A DNA stretch of 64,000 bases, from assembly GCF_900086725.1 (NCBI RefSeq), contig NZ_LT574837.1:458937-522936 (forward strand), read 5' to 3'. A program made the position numbers and the translations under genes. The stretch is from Bariatricus massiliensis. Its GTDB lineage: Bacteria > Bacillota > Clostridia > Lachnospirales > Lachnospiraceae. Of this stretch, positions 1 through 8,041 are shown one piece after another; the stretch's first letter is position 1, and the number at the start of each line of letters is the position of its first letter. Under the pieces are notes generated by a model, which saw only the letters and a program-made list of their open reading frames with translations, ran no database searches and was not told the DNA's origin.

Positions 1-264
1 AGGTTCTTCAAATCTGGAAAGGTACATCGCGCTTATCATAGCGCTGGCCGACATAACGCCGCCGATGGACAAATCAATCTGGGAGCTTAAGATAGCCATA
101 GTCATTCCGATAGAGATTATCAACAGCACCGCAGTATTTTTCAAAATATTGTCAAAGTTTCTAGGCTGGGAAAAATTAGGTACAAAAATCAGCATCAATA
201 CAACCATCAGCAGGGATGCCCACATAATTCCGGACACTTTTTTTATATTTTGTTTCACCATCAT
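1..264 (-). CDS. Sugar ABC transporter permease (RbsC family), 3' part beyond window
   Basis: Only the first 88 codons are in the window; the gene runs off the left edge. The N-terminus has a hydrophobic segment at about residues 10-28, then an amphipathic stretch and a second membrane segment ending in SSQIDLSIGG. That is the family form of the GGIDLSVG motif of ribose/galactose-type permeases. The start ATG overlaps the stop of the upstream ATPase gene by four bases (ATGA), so the two are probably translationally coupled. It should form the membrane channel for the ATPase at 261-1772. The substrate cannot be told from this fragment. Confidence 0.85.
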   Translation of the reverse strand, partial: MMVKQNIKKVSGIMWASLLMVVLMLIFVPNFSQPRNFDNILKNTAVLLIISIGMTMAILSSQIDLSIGGVMSASAMISAMYLSRFEEP

Positions 265-1772
265 GAACGCTCCTTTCCTCGGAGCGCCACTTCAAGAATG
301 GCCTCCTGTGTAAATTCTGCTTCTTCCCTTGTTATCTCTCCCGCAAGCTCGCCGTCCTTCATTACATACACTCTGTCCGATATTCCAAGGAGCTCCGGCA
401 GGTCGGAAGAAATCATCATAATTGCAGCCCCTTCTTTGGCCAGCCTGTCCATGATGGAATAGATTTCGTATTTGGCCCCTACATCAATGCCGCGTGTAGG
501 CTCATCAAAAATCAGGAACTTGCTTTCTGTGGCAAGCCATTTGCCAAGTACCACTTTCTGCTGGTTTCCTCCCGAGAGCTCTTTCACCAGCTTTTCTCCC
601 GATGTAGTAGCTACGGCCAAATCTTTTATATATTTCTCAGAAAGCTGATTCTCCACTTTTTTATCAGCGATTCCGTTTTTAAAAAGCTTTCTTGCCACTG
701 CCTGTACAATGTTTTCACTGATGGACATATCCAGAAACAGTCCTTCCTTCTTTCGGTCTTCCGGCAAAAGAGATATCCCTGCGTCTACTGCTCTGGTGGT
801 AGAGTAATGTCTTTCATTTGCTTTCTTTCCATCTAAGAATACCGCCCCAGATTCAATCGGATCGTAACCGAATATTGCTTTGGCAAGCTCTGTCCTCCCT
901 GCTCCCACAAGTCCGGCTACCCCCACAATCTCACCTGCGTTGATGTGGATATCTACATTTCGGAATCTAAGCCCCGTAAGCTTATCTGTGCGCACCATCT
1001 CTTTCCCCGGTTCATTGTAATTGCGGGGGTAAGCATTCTCTATCTTCCTGCCTACCATCATCATGATAAGCTCCTGCATGTTAATTTCTTTAATTTCTCT
1101 TGTACCGATATAGGCGCCGTCCCGCATGACCGTTACTCTGTCCCCGATTTCCATCAGCTCCTGCATACGATGGGATATGTAGATAATGCTGGTTCCCTCG
1201 TCCCTCAATTTCCTTGTCAGTCTGAACAAGTTATCTATCTCTTTTGACGTTAGGCTTGAGGTGGGTTCATCCATTATCAGCACCTTGCTCTGAAAGGATA
1301 ATGCCTTTGCAACTTCCACCATCTGTTGCTGTGCTATGCTTAAATCCCTTACCATCGTAGAAGGATCAATCTCAATTTCCAGACTGTCAAGCAGCTCTCT
1401 GCACTTTTCATTCATGGCCTTTTTATCAATCCAAAAACCTTTGACCGGTTCTCTTCCTATAAAAATGTTCTGAGCTACCGTACGGTTCTCCATCATGCTC
1501 AATTCTTGATGAATGATGTTGACGCCTTTAGCCTGCGCATCCAAAACATTTTCCGGCTTATATTCCCGTCCTTCCAATTTAAGTGTCCCTGAATCTATGG
1601 TATTCAACCCTGCAAGCATCTTTACTAATGTGGATTTACCGGCGCCGTTTTCGCCAATCACGATATGCACCTCTCCTTTATAGATATCAAAACTCACATC
1701 ATTGACAGCAATGACCCCGGGATATTCCTTACGCAGAGATTCTATGTGCAGCATAACTTCTTTTTCCGCCAT
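261..1772 (-). CDS. Sugar ABC transporter ATP-binding protein, RbsA/MglA type (two fused NBDs)
   Basis: The 503-residue length is typical for fused ATPases of carbohydrate uptake transporters. The first domain has Walker A GENGAGKST at residues 40-48, the signature LSIAQQQ and Walker B LIMDEPTSSL. The second has the usual degenerate Walker A (GLVGAGRTE), the signature LSGGNQQK and Walker B LIFDEPTRGID. A ribosome site AAAGGAG precedes the ATG. The permease gene follows with a four-base overlap. No binding-protein gene is visible, so it is probably further downstream. The promoter region at 1773-2023 is shared with a divergent dehydrogenase gene and carries GntR-like operator candidates. Confidence 0.93.
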   Translation of the reverse strand: MAEKEVMLHIESLRKEYPGVIAVNDVSFDIYKGEVHIVIGENGAGKSTLVKMLAGLNTIDSGTLKLEGREYKPENVLDAQAKGVNIIHQELSMMENRTVAQNIFIGREPVKGFWIDKKAMNEKCRELLDSLEIEIDPSTMVRDLSIAQQQMVEVAKALSFQSKVLIMDEPTSSLTSKEIDNLFRLTRKLRDEGTSIIYISHRMQELMEIGDRVTVMRDGAYIGTREIKEINMQELIMMMVGRKIENAYPRNYNEPGKEMVRTDKLTGLRFRNVDIHINAGEIVGVAGLVGAGRTELAKAIFGYDPIESGAVFLDGKKANERHYSTTRAVDAGISLLPEDRKKEGLFLDMSISENIVQAVARKLFKNGIADKKVENQLSEKYIKDLAVATTSGEKLVKELSGGNQQKVVLGKWLATESKFLIFDEPTRGIDVGAKYEIYSIMDRLAKEGAAIMMISSDLPELLGISDRVYVMKDGELAGEITREEAEFTQEAILEVALRGKERS

Positions 1773-1828
1773 GTTATTATCTCCTTTCTTTTTCCTTCTC
1801 CCTTTTTGTATTCTTATAATAGCACATT

Positions 1829-1838
1829 TGGTATACCA
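1829..1838. promoter_or_regulatory. Candidate GntR/FCD operator TGGTATACCA
   Basis: This is a perfect 10-bp palindrome about 57 bp upstream of the ATPase start. TGGTATACCA-like palindromes are known operators for several GntR-family regulators. A GntR/FCD gene lies nearby at 4061-4723 and has a related half-site in its own promoter. Binding is an inference. Confidence 0.45.
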
Positions 1839-1982
1839 TGTAAATACTGTATTCTCTTTTCTCTTTTTTAACCAAAATTGTATATTTTCTTTTGGTTATA
1901 TTGCTATTTTTCAACTCTTTACGTCATTTTTACTAATATCTTCATTGCATTTAGTTTTTCTTTCTGTTATTTTAGTATGTAT

Positions 1983-1994
1983 ATGGTATACATT
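1983..1994. promoter_or_regulatory. Second GTATAC operator-like site
   Basis: The sequence ATGGTATACATT contains the same TGGTATAC core and sits about 30 bp before the start of the dehydrogenase gene, where a repressor could block its transcription. The flanks are less symmetric than at 1829-1838. The 251 bp between the divergent genes hold no other recognisable feature apart from AT-rich promoter DNA. Confidence 0.35.
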
Positions 1995-2023
1995 TGGTGT
2001 TCTAACATTTCAGGAGGTGAACT

Positions 2024-3079
2024 ATGAACAAAATGAATGCAGTTGTTTCTTATGGAAAGAATGATTTTTGTATTGCGGAAGTAGAAATCCCCGTTCCCAC
2101 AGACGACGAAGTGCTCTGCAGAATAAAGTCCGTTGCCATATGTGGATCAGACCCCGGACTTTTTTCGGGCCATTATGCTTCCATGGGCTGGCCCCCTTCT
2201 TATCCCTTTATATTTGGACATGAATGGACGGGCGAAGTAATAAAAACAGGTAAGCGGGTTACTTCTCTTCGTCCCGGAGATCGGGTTGCGGGGGAAGCAC
2301 ACAGTGGATGCGGTATCTGCCGCAACTGCAGGGAAGGAAATTATAATCTTTGCCTGAACTATGGAAATCTGCTGAAAGGCCATCGGCATTACGGCTTTCT
2401 TGTAAACGGTGCTTACGCTCAGTACGGCGTCTTTACCGCAAAAAGCTGCACAAAAATTCCGGACAACGTGTCTTATGATGATGCCGCCCTCTGTGATTCT
2501 GCCGGCACAGCCTTACAGGCAGTACGCCTTGCAGACATCCGGCAGGGAGAAACCATAGCCATCTACGGCCCCGGCCCTATCGGGAATCTTGCCATGCAGA
2601 TTGCCCGCACCAAAGGTGCACACGTTATTGTAATTGGCCGGGGCGCACGGCTTGAAGCTTGTCTGGCGGACGGCGCACACGAGGTGATTGACTATGAAAA
2701 GCACGAACCGCTAGAGCGGCTTGCACAGCTTACCGGCGGAATGGGTGCAGATGCGGTAATTGAATGTGCCGGAACAGATACAGCTATCTATAACTCTGTG
2801 ATGAGCGCCCGCAAAAACGGCCGTGTTGTTCTTGTCTCTATGCCAAAAAATAAAGATTTGGTGATGCCTGTGAATACTATTGTGTGTAACCAGATTCATG
2901 TGACAGGCTCCCGTGCCAATCCGAACTGTTGTCCGGAAATATTAAAACTGCTCGCTGAAGGGCGGATAAAAACAGAGCATCTGATTACACACCGTTTCCC
3001 AATGACAGAAATGGCGGAGGCTTTGGATATTTTTTCGAAAAGAAAAGATGGAGCTGTGAAAGTAATTGTGCATCCCTAA
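2024..3079 (+). CDS. Zinc-dependent medium-chain dehydrogenase (sorbitol/threonine dehydrogenase-like)
   Basis: This 351-residue NAD(P)-dependent alcohol or polyol dehydrogenase has the catalytic zinc ligands Cys40 (ICGSD) and His66-Glu67 (GHE). The structural zinc cysteines are 96, 99, 102 and 110. A Rossmann motif GPGPIG lies near residue 180. The start has a strong AGGAGGTG ribosome site. It is divergent from the sugar transporter operon and followed after 24 bp by a second oxidoreductase, so both probably degrade the imported sugar or polyol. The exact substrate is not readable from the sequence. Confidence 0.88.
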   Translation: MNKMNAVVSYGKNDFCIAEVEIPVPTDDEVLCRIKSVAICGSDPGLFSGHYASMGWPPSYPFIFGHEWTGEVIKTGKRVTSLRPGDRVAGEAHSGCGICRNCREGNYNLCLNYGNLLKGHRHYGFLVNGAYAQYGVFTAKSCTKIPDNVSYDDAALCDSAGTALQAVRLADIRQGETIAIYGPGPIGNLAMQIARTKGAHVIVIGRGARLEACLADGAHEVIDYEKHEPLERLAQLTGGMGADAVIECAGTDTAIYNSVMSARKNGRVVLVSMPKNKDLVMPVNTIVCNQIHVTGSRANPNCCPEILKLLAEGRIKTEHLITHRFPMTEMAEALDIFSKRKDGAVKVIVHP

Positions 3080-3103
3080 TTTGATGGGGAGAAAGGAGTT
3101 AAT

Positions 3104-3979
3104 ATGAAGATAGGATGGATTGGGGTCGGACTCATGGGGAGCAGAATGGCAAAACGGCTGCTGAACGCGGGATACGAAGTTTGTGTGTGCGATCCGGTGA
3201 AAGAAAACAAAGAGAAACTGATAGCAGAAGGGGCCACTGCCGCCTTATCCCCCGCTGATTTGGCTGGGAAGACAGACATGATTTTCTGTATGATTCCAAA
3301 TGCCACTGTCTTACTGGATATTATAAGCGGTGAAAACGGAATATTAGAAGCAATGCCCAAAGACTTTATCGTTGTGGATATGAGTACTATTGATCCTGAT
3401 GCTTCTGCACAGGCCGCTTCTGCCATTGAGGGAGCTGGCGGGCATTTCCTACGCTCCACAGTGACGGGAAGTACAGAATTTGCTGAAAAAGGGACTCTTG
3501 GAATTATGGTCTCTGGAGAAACGGCCGTCTATGAATCCGTCACCCCTCTTCTGCAGATTCTAGGCAACCGCATGCATTATCTGGGAGATGCGGAGCAGTC
3601 CCGCTATATGAAAATCTGCATTAATATGATGATTGGGACAAGTATGCAGATGTTGGCAGAATCCGTAGTACTCGGCGAAAAAGCAGGCCTTGACTGGGAC
3701 AAGATGATTGAATGTATCTGTGACAGTGCCGCAGCCTCATCGATTATCAAAGCTAAAAAAGAAATGTTCCAGAAACGGGATTTTGCGCCAATGTGCACGG
3801 CTCTGACTCTGGAAAAGGATATGGAAATTGCCCTTTCTTTGGGCAAAAAACATGGTCTCTCTCTGCCGATTACTTCTATTTCCAAGCAGAATTACACGGC
3901 TATGCGGTCTCATGGTCTGGAAGAGCTGGATTATGCCGGAATTTTGATGGTGAATGAGGTATTGAACGGATTGGGGTAA
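3104..3979 (+). CDS. NAD-binding 3-hydroxyisobutyrate dehydrogenase family oxidoreductase
   Basis: The 291-residue protein begins with the Rossmann motif GVGLMG (residues 7-12) of the beta-hydroxyacid dehydrogenase family. That family includes 3-hydroxyisobutyrate dehydrogenase and tartronate semialdehyde reductase. The usual substrate-binding segment is altered (TVTGSTEFAEKG), while the catalytic lysine region is kept (YMKICINMM). It has a GAAAGGAG ribosome site and lies 24 bp behind the zinc dehydrogenase, so the two are probably co-transcribed. It likely reduces or oxidises a hydroxyacid in the same sugar-acid route; the substrate is unknown. Confidence 0.85.
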   Translation: MKIGWIGVGLMGSRMAKRLLNAGYEVCVCDPVKENKEKLIAEGATAALSPADLAGKTDMIFCMIPNATVLLDIISGENGILEAMPKDFIVVDMSTIDPDASAQAASAIEGAGGHFLRSTVTGSTEFAEKGTLGIMVSGETAVYESVTPLLQILGNRMHYLGDAEQSRYMKICINMMIGTSMQMLAESVVLGEKAGLDWDKMIECICDSAAASSIIKAKKEMFQKRDFAPMCTALTLEKDMEIALSLGKKHGLSLPITSISKQNYTAMRSHGLEELDYAGILMVNEVLNGLG

Positions 3980-4011
3980 TCTGTGTTTACCAGCACGTTT
4001 TATAGAAGATA

Positions 4012-4041
4012 GGGAGCAGCACAAACTTTGTGCATGCTCCC
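4012..4041. terminator. Bidirectional hairpin between convergent genes
   Basis: GGGAGCA pairs with TGCTCCC, and inside it GCACAA pairs with TTGTGC, with one bulged A. It is followed by TTATT on the plus strand. It sits between the plus-strand oxidoreductase and the minus-strand GntR gene and could terminate both. Confidence 0.75.
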
Positions 4042-4060
4042 TTATTATCACATCTGCTAT

Positions 4061-4723
4061 TTACAGCATATAATATCTGTCTTTATGCATATTTTTGACC
4101 TCAACAATATGTTCCACCACAGCTTTCTGGGCCGCCTCACTGTCTCCCGCAATTACTGCGTCCAAAATCTTTCTATGCGCCTTGATTGCCATATCACGTA
4201 CGGTTTTGTCATCCTTAGCAGAGATTGCAATCTGCCGAATCTGGTCGTATATGACTGCAATAGAATTCTTCAGACGGGTATTCTGCGCCCCCTCGGCAAT
4301 CAGGCTGTGAATCTTCATATCGGCCTTCATAAATTCCTCATGCTTACCGGCCTCATAAGCAGCCTCCTGCTGCCTCATATACTCTTGAAAAAGTGACACC
4401 TTTTCAGGCTCTGCCCTCTCCATGAACAGTTTCATGGCCATACATTCCAGTGCCTCCCTCACTTCAAAAATCTCAATCATATCCCGAAATTCAATACGCT
4501 TTACAAACACACCCTTACCGTCTATAATTTCCACCAACCCATCAGCCGCCAATTCTCGAAGCGCTTCACGTACCGGGGTGCGGCTGATGTCAAGCACCTC
4601 ACACAGCTGTCTTTCAACCAAGGGCATTTCCTTTTTAATTGTTCCGTCAATTATCATCTCTTTAATTTTAATATATGCAATCTGTTTCTTTGACAATGTT
4701 TCCATATTACTCTTCCTTGCCAT
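4061..4723 (-). CDS. GntR family regulator, FCD (FadR) subfamily
   Basis: The 220-residue protein has an N-terminal winged helix (VERQLCEVLDISRTPVREAL) and a C-terminal all-helical FCD ligand domain. The start at 4723 is chosen because GGAGGAAGG lies six bases upstream. A longer reading frame to 4906 would run through its own promoter region and most of a palindromic repeat. FCD regulators usually sense small acids or sugars. The gene is convergent with the dehydrogenase pair and has a TGGTATAC half-site in its own upstream region. It probably controls itself and the divergent transporter/dehydrogenase genes. Confidence 0.88.
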   Translation of the reverse strand: MARKSNMETLSKKQIAYIKIKEMIIDGTIKKEMPLVERQLCEVLDISRTPVREALRELAADGLVEIIDGKGVFVKRIEFRDMIEIFEVREALECMAMKLFMERAEPEKVSLFQEYMRQQEAAYEAGKHEEFMKADMKIHSLIAEGAQNTRLKNSIAVIYDQIRQIAISAKDDKTVRDMAIKAHRKILDAVIAGDSEAAQKAVVEHIVEVKNMHKDRYYML

Positions 4724-4787
4724 AATCCTTCCTCCAAGTTCCTTACCGCCACATCGATGATTAAAAGTGGCAAAATTTTCCTTAAAT

Positions 4788-4797
4788 AAGTATACCA
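4788..4797. promoter_or_regulatory. Candidate autoregulatory GntR site (TGGTATAC half-site)
   Basis: On the minus strand the site reads TGGTATACTT, about 65 bp upstream of the chosen regulator start. It shares the TGGTATAC core with the sites at 1829-1838 and 1983-1994, which supports common control by the regulator encoded here. Confidence 0.35.
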
Positions 4798-4891
4798 GAA
4801 AAATACGCCTAATACAACGCTGACATACCATATGTCGTAATGTGTCGATTATCTCTCGTTTAATTATCTGAATTGTTTCCGAATTGTAGAG

Positions 4892-4925
4892 GGGGACAGG
4901 TCCCAACGCGTTGGGACCTGTCCCC
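4892..4925. repeat. 34-bp perfect palindrome, copy A
   Basis: The left half GGGGACAGGTCCCAACG is followed directly by its exact reverse complement. It ends eight bases before the stop codon of the methyltransferase gene (minus strand) and is preceded on the plus strand by GAATTGTAGAG. The same unit occurs at 9667, 25837 and 59073. It could act as a REP-like element or a strong 3' hairpin. Confidence 0.9.
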
Positions 4926-4932
4926 TTTGCTA

Positions 4933-6417
4933 TTATAACACTACTACATAGGTTCCTTCTTTTTTGGAAATTTCGAATTTCTTTTTTATCTTAAAACCGC
5001 AATTGGGTGCTAAGCTTTGGATATATTCGTAATTATGGGAATAGAGGATTATCACAGCGTCCTCTTTCAGGTACGTGGAAACGGATTGAAAAAATCTCTT
5101 ATAAATCTCAAATACTTCCTCTTCCGTCATGCGCCCTATGGCAAAGGGCATATCGGTGATTATTTCATCGAAGAGATATTCGTGGGTAAACCGGAAAAAG
5201 TCCCTGTTGATATAGTGGATAATCTGATGAGCGGCCTCTGTGTTGATTCTAGCCTTCTCTATCGCCTCTTCCTGTATATCAATTCCGTAAGTGGTATTGG
5301 CGGGAACTGTCTTATGCCTCTCAATGAGCATGGTCCCCACGCCGCAGAACGGGTCTAAGACCTGCGCTCTTTCTTTCATATAGTCTTTCGCAAGCGCCAC
5401 GGTCAAAGCCGCATTTACCGGCCTGATGCTGGTGGGCATGAACTCCCTGCGGTAGGAAAAACGCTCGTCTCTCAGTGTATACAGTTTTACAAGCAGATTA
5501 CAGTTTCCCTCTTTGTTCTCAATGAAACGCAGTTCCACTTCATAATTTGATGTGGTATTAATCAGCTTCCGCTCTGAAAGCCGCTCAATCTGGCCGGAAA
5601 GTTTCTTTACAAACGTGCTTCTTTCATCCAGAGGCCGCTTACTTTTGAACTCTACCCGGAAATAAAAGGGTGGTTTCCCCTTGTGGCTCTTATCCAAAAA
5701 TTCCATAAGCCCCGAATCCAGCAGCGTCTTAGCTGCCTCCACAGGCTCCATGGTGCAGGCTTTCATCCCCTTGATGGAAAAGAGGACTTCCTGATATGTG
5801 CGAATATGGGGAAGCCAGTGCAAGTCCGGAACCCGTGCCATCACCCCGGCTCCCACTATCTTGGACTTAGTCTCCGGAGCAAGCTCCATGAGCTCTTTTC
5901 TCGTCGTCTCTGCAAAATTGCGGTTCGTCAGCAAAATGATGTCATAGGTCTCATCCCATCCGTGAAATGTATGCGCGGAAACGCCCTCCATGGCGACGAT
6001 CAGTGCGGATAGCTCCCGCAGTTCTTCCATATAATGCTTCTCCTGCTCCGGTGCGGCCTCCTCCCGGCGCATCTCTTCCAGCCGCTGCTTCAGCGGTTTC
6101 ATGTATGCCCTATAGTCAAAATTCTTCATGGCTGTCAAATACGACGCTCTCACGAATCTCTGCTGTTCTTTTACGTAAGCCTCATAAACCGGCTGTAGAA
6201 ACTCCTTCCTGCCCAAATCACCCATGAGCAAAGCAGCATTTTTGCGGGTCTTTGCATCCTCCGCTTCCAGCAGGCTTATCAACCGCCCCTCTTCCCCCGC
6301 TATCGCATAAAGAAAGGGAACCCCGGACCCGGCTTTCTTGATTTCCTGCCTAATCTTACTCAAATTCTGCCTCACATCACGATTCTCTTTAATTTCATTC
6401 CAATATTTATTTATCAT
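4933..6417 (-). CDS. Putative RNA (guanine-N2)-methyltransferase with HEAT-like N-terminus
   Basis: The 494-residue protein has a C-terminal UPF0020/Trm14-like methyltransferase domain. It shows the SAM-binding motif LDPFCGVGTMLIE and a catalytic TDMPF, a variant of the N/D-P-P-Y/F motif of N2-guanine methyltransferases. The first 150 or so residues look like helical HEAT repeats (alternating helices including NAALLMGDLGRKEF and VRASYLTAMKNFDY), where relatives more often have only a THUMP region. It lies 17 bp downstream of a DbpA-type helicase gene, probably in one operon, which points to ribosome maturation. The precise target base is unknown. Confidence 0.8.
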   Translation of the reverse strand: MINKYWNEIKENRDVRQNLSKIRQEIKKAGSGVPFLYAIAGEEGRLISLLEAEDAKTRKNAALLMGDLGRKEFLQPVYEAYVKEQQRFVRASYLTAMKNFDYRAYMKPLKQRLEEMRREEAAPEQEKHYMEELRELSALIVAMEGVSAHTFHGWDETYDIILLTNRNFAETTRKELMELAPETKSKIVGAGVMARVPDLHWLPHIRTYQEVLFSIKGMKACTMEPVEAAKTLLDSGLMEFLDKSHKGKPPFYFRVEFKSKRPLDERSTFVKKLSGQIERLSERKLINTTSNYEVELRFIENKEGNCNLLVKLYTLRDERFSYRREFMPTSIRPVNAALTVALAKDYMKERAQVLDPFCGVGTMLIERHKTVPANTTYGIDIQEEAIEKARINTEAAHQIIHYINRDFFRFTHEYLFDEIITDMPFAIGRMTEEEVFEIYKRFFQSVSTYLKEDAVIILYSHNYEYIQSLAPNCGFKIKKKFEISKKEGTYVVVL

Positions 6418-6434
6418 ATTGCTCCTCTATCCTG

Positions 6435-7883
6435 TTATAGGCGGCCCTTGCGGACCTTCCTTACTTTCCCCTTTATCGGTTTTGTCTGCAGACACTCTAA
6501 CACAAGCGTCCCTTTGTTGTTTCTTATTTCCACGTAGCTCATACTATCCCGGATATCGATGATTCCGATATCCTCCTCCGCCACGCCCTCTATACTACAA
6601 ATCGTACCCACAATATCTCCCGGGCGCAGTTTAGACTTCCTCCCACCTCCAATGGACAGACGCAGGATTCCCTCATTCAGCGCGTCACCCTTCTGCGGCT
6701 TGCCCGCCGCCCGCTTCCGCTGAGTCTTCCAAAATAATTGCTCCTCCTCCGGGCTCACATCCGGGCAGACCGTCACAGGCAGTTCCTGCTCCGTGTAGGA
6801 TTCCACCATTCGAAGCATGCGCCTGTCCTCCTCGCAGACAAGGCTGACCGCCGTTCCGCTGCGACCATTACGGCCAGTGCGCCCAATCCGGTGTACATAA
6901 GTCTCCCTGCCCGTGGGAAAGTCATAATTTATCACATGGGTAATGCCCTCAAAATCAATGCCCCTCGCCGCCACATCCGTGGCAATCAAAAAACGAAATC
7001 CACCCCGCCGAAAGGCGTCTACCGTTTTCAGGCGCTCCCGCTGCTCCATGTCCCCGTGGAGCATTCCACAAAATATTCTGTCCCTACGAAGCTTTTGGAA
7101 AAGTACGTTTACCATCTCCTTCGTGCCACAGAAAATAATGCAGCTCCCCGGATTTTCAAGCTTCAGCACCTGACAAAAAGTCTCGTACTTGCTGTCCCTA
7201 TCCGCCTCATACAACCGTTGAGTTATGGCATTTTCTTTGGACTCATCCTGCTCCTGCATAATGAGCGCAGCATCCCGAATATAGGTATCCGCCAATTCTT
7301 GAATCTCTGGCTTTAAAGTGGCCGAGAACAAGGAAATCTTACACCCCTCCCCCAGAAGAGCCAGTATCTCGTTGACCTCATCCGCAAATCCCATATCCAG
7401 CATCAAATCCGCCTCATCGATTACTGCATATACCACCTTGTCAAGCCGCAGGCTTTCCCGCCTCAAATGGTCTGCCACACGCCCCGGAGTTCCCACCACA
7501 ATATGGGACTTCTGCCTTAAGGTCTGTATCTGCTTGTCTATCGGAAAGCCTCCAAATAACGCAGGCACCTTCAGCCGTTTCTTCCTCCCAATGCGGAACA
7601 TCTCATCCTTTACCTGCTCCGCCAGCTCCCTTGTAGGCTCCAGCACAAGGGCCTGAGGCGCATTCTCCTCCCAGACTATGTTCTCACAAATGGGGATGGC
7701 AAATGCCGCGGTCTTACCGCTCCCCGTAGGCGCTTTCGCCACAATATTTTTCCCCGCCAGCATAGCCGGTATCACATCCTGCTGGATACGAGTAGGCCTG
7801 TCGTAACCCAAGAGCCTAAGAGCCTCCAGAATATCTTCTGATAATTTATAATTTTGAAACTGCGTTTGTATTTGAATAGCCAT
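6435..7883 (-). CDS. DEAD-box RNA helicase with DbpA-type RNA-binding domain
   Basis: The 482-residue protein carries the Q-motif region, Walker A APTGSGKT (51-58), PTRELA, DEAD (156-159), SAT and HRIGRTGR motifs. The C-terminal roughly 75 residues (LSIGGGRKSKLRPGDIVG onward) match the DbpA/YxiN RNA-recognition domain. In E. coli and B. subtilis that domain targets the helicase to hairpin 92 of 23S rRNA. It is therefore probably a 50S assembly factor. The following methyltransferase gene fits an rRNA maturation pair. Confidence 0.9.
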   Translation of the reverse strand: MAIQIQTQFQNYKLSEDILEALRLLGYDRPTRIQQDVIPAMLAGKNIVAKAPTGSGKTAAFAIPICENIVWEENAPQALVLEPTRELAEQVKDEMFRIGRKKRLKVPALFGGFPIDKQIQTLRQKSHIVVGTPGRVADHLRRESLRLDKVVYAVIDEADLMLDMGFADEVNEILALLGEGCKISLFSATLKPEIQELADTYIRDAALIMQEQDESKENAITQRLYEADRDSKYETFCQVLKLENPGSCIIFCGTKEMVNVLFQKLRRDRIFCGMLHGDMEQRERLKTVDAFRRGGFRFLIATDVAARGIDFEGITHVINYDFPTGRETYVHRIGRTGRNGRSGTAVSLVCEEDRRMLRMVESYTEQELPVTVCPDVSPEEEQLFWKTQRKRAAGKPQKGDALNEGILRLSIGGGRKSKLRPGDIVGTICSIEGVAEEDIGIIDIRDSMSYVEIRNNKGTLVLECLQTKPIKGKVRKVRKGRL

Positions 7884-7963
7884 AGATTCCTTTCGAGCTT
7901 ATATTTATTACCTTCGCCGTACGCTTATTTTAACACAGAATTCCTTTTGTGGCTCTATTCTTT

Positions 7964-7992
7964 TTGATTTCTTATTCATTATGTGATATACT
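7964..7992 (+). promoter_or_regulatory. Sigma-A promoter for MATE gene
   Basis: TTGATT and TATACT are separated by 17 bp, with a TGA extended -10. Transcription would start near 7999, downstream of an alternative upstream start codon at 7949. This supports the start at 8042. Confidence 0.7.
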
Positions 7993-8041
7993 TATTTTTA
8001 CTAAGAGTCAGTCAGGTCCAACTGAATATGGAGTGAACAAG

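Noticed and set aside
4724..4906. Longer GntR protein starting at 4906
   Set aside because: The added 61 codons cover an operator-like site and part of the palindromic repeat and lack a ribosome site, while 4723 has an excellent one.
4892..4925. Palindromes as a CRISPR array or tRNA-like element
   Set aside because: The four copies are spread over 54 kb with no regular spacers, and the fold has no tRNA features.
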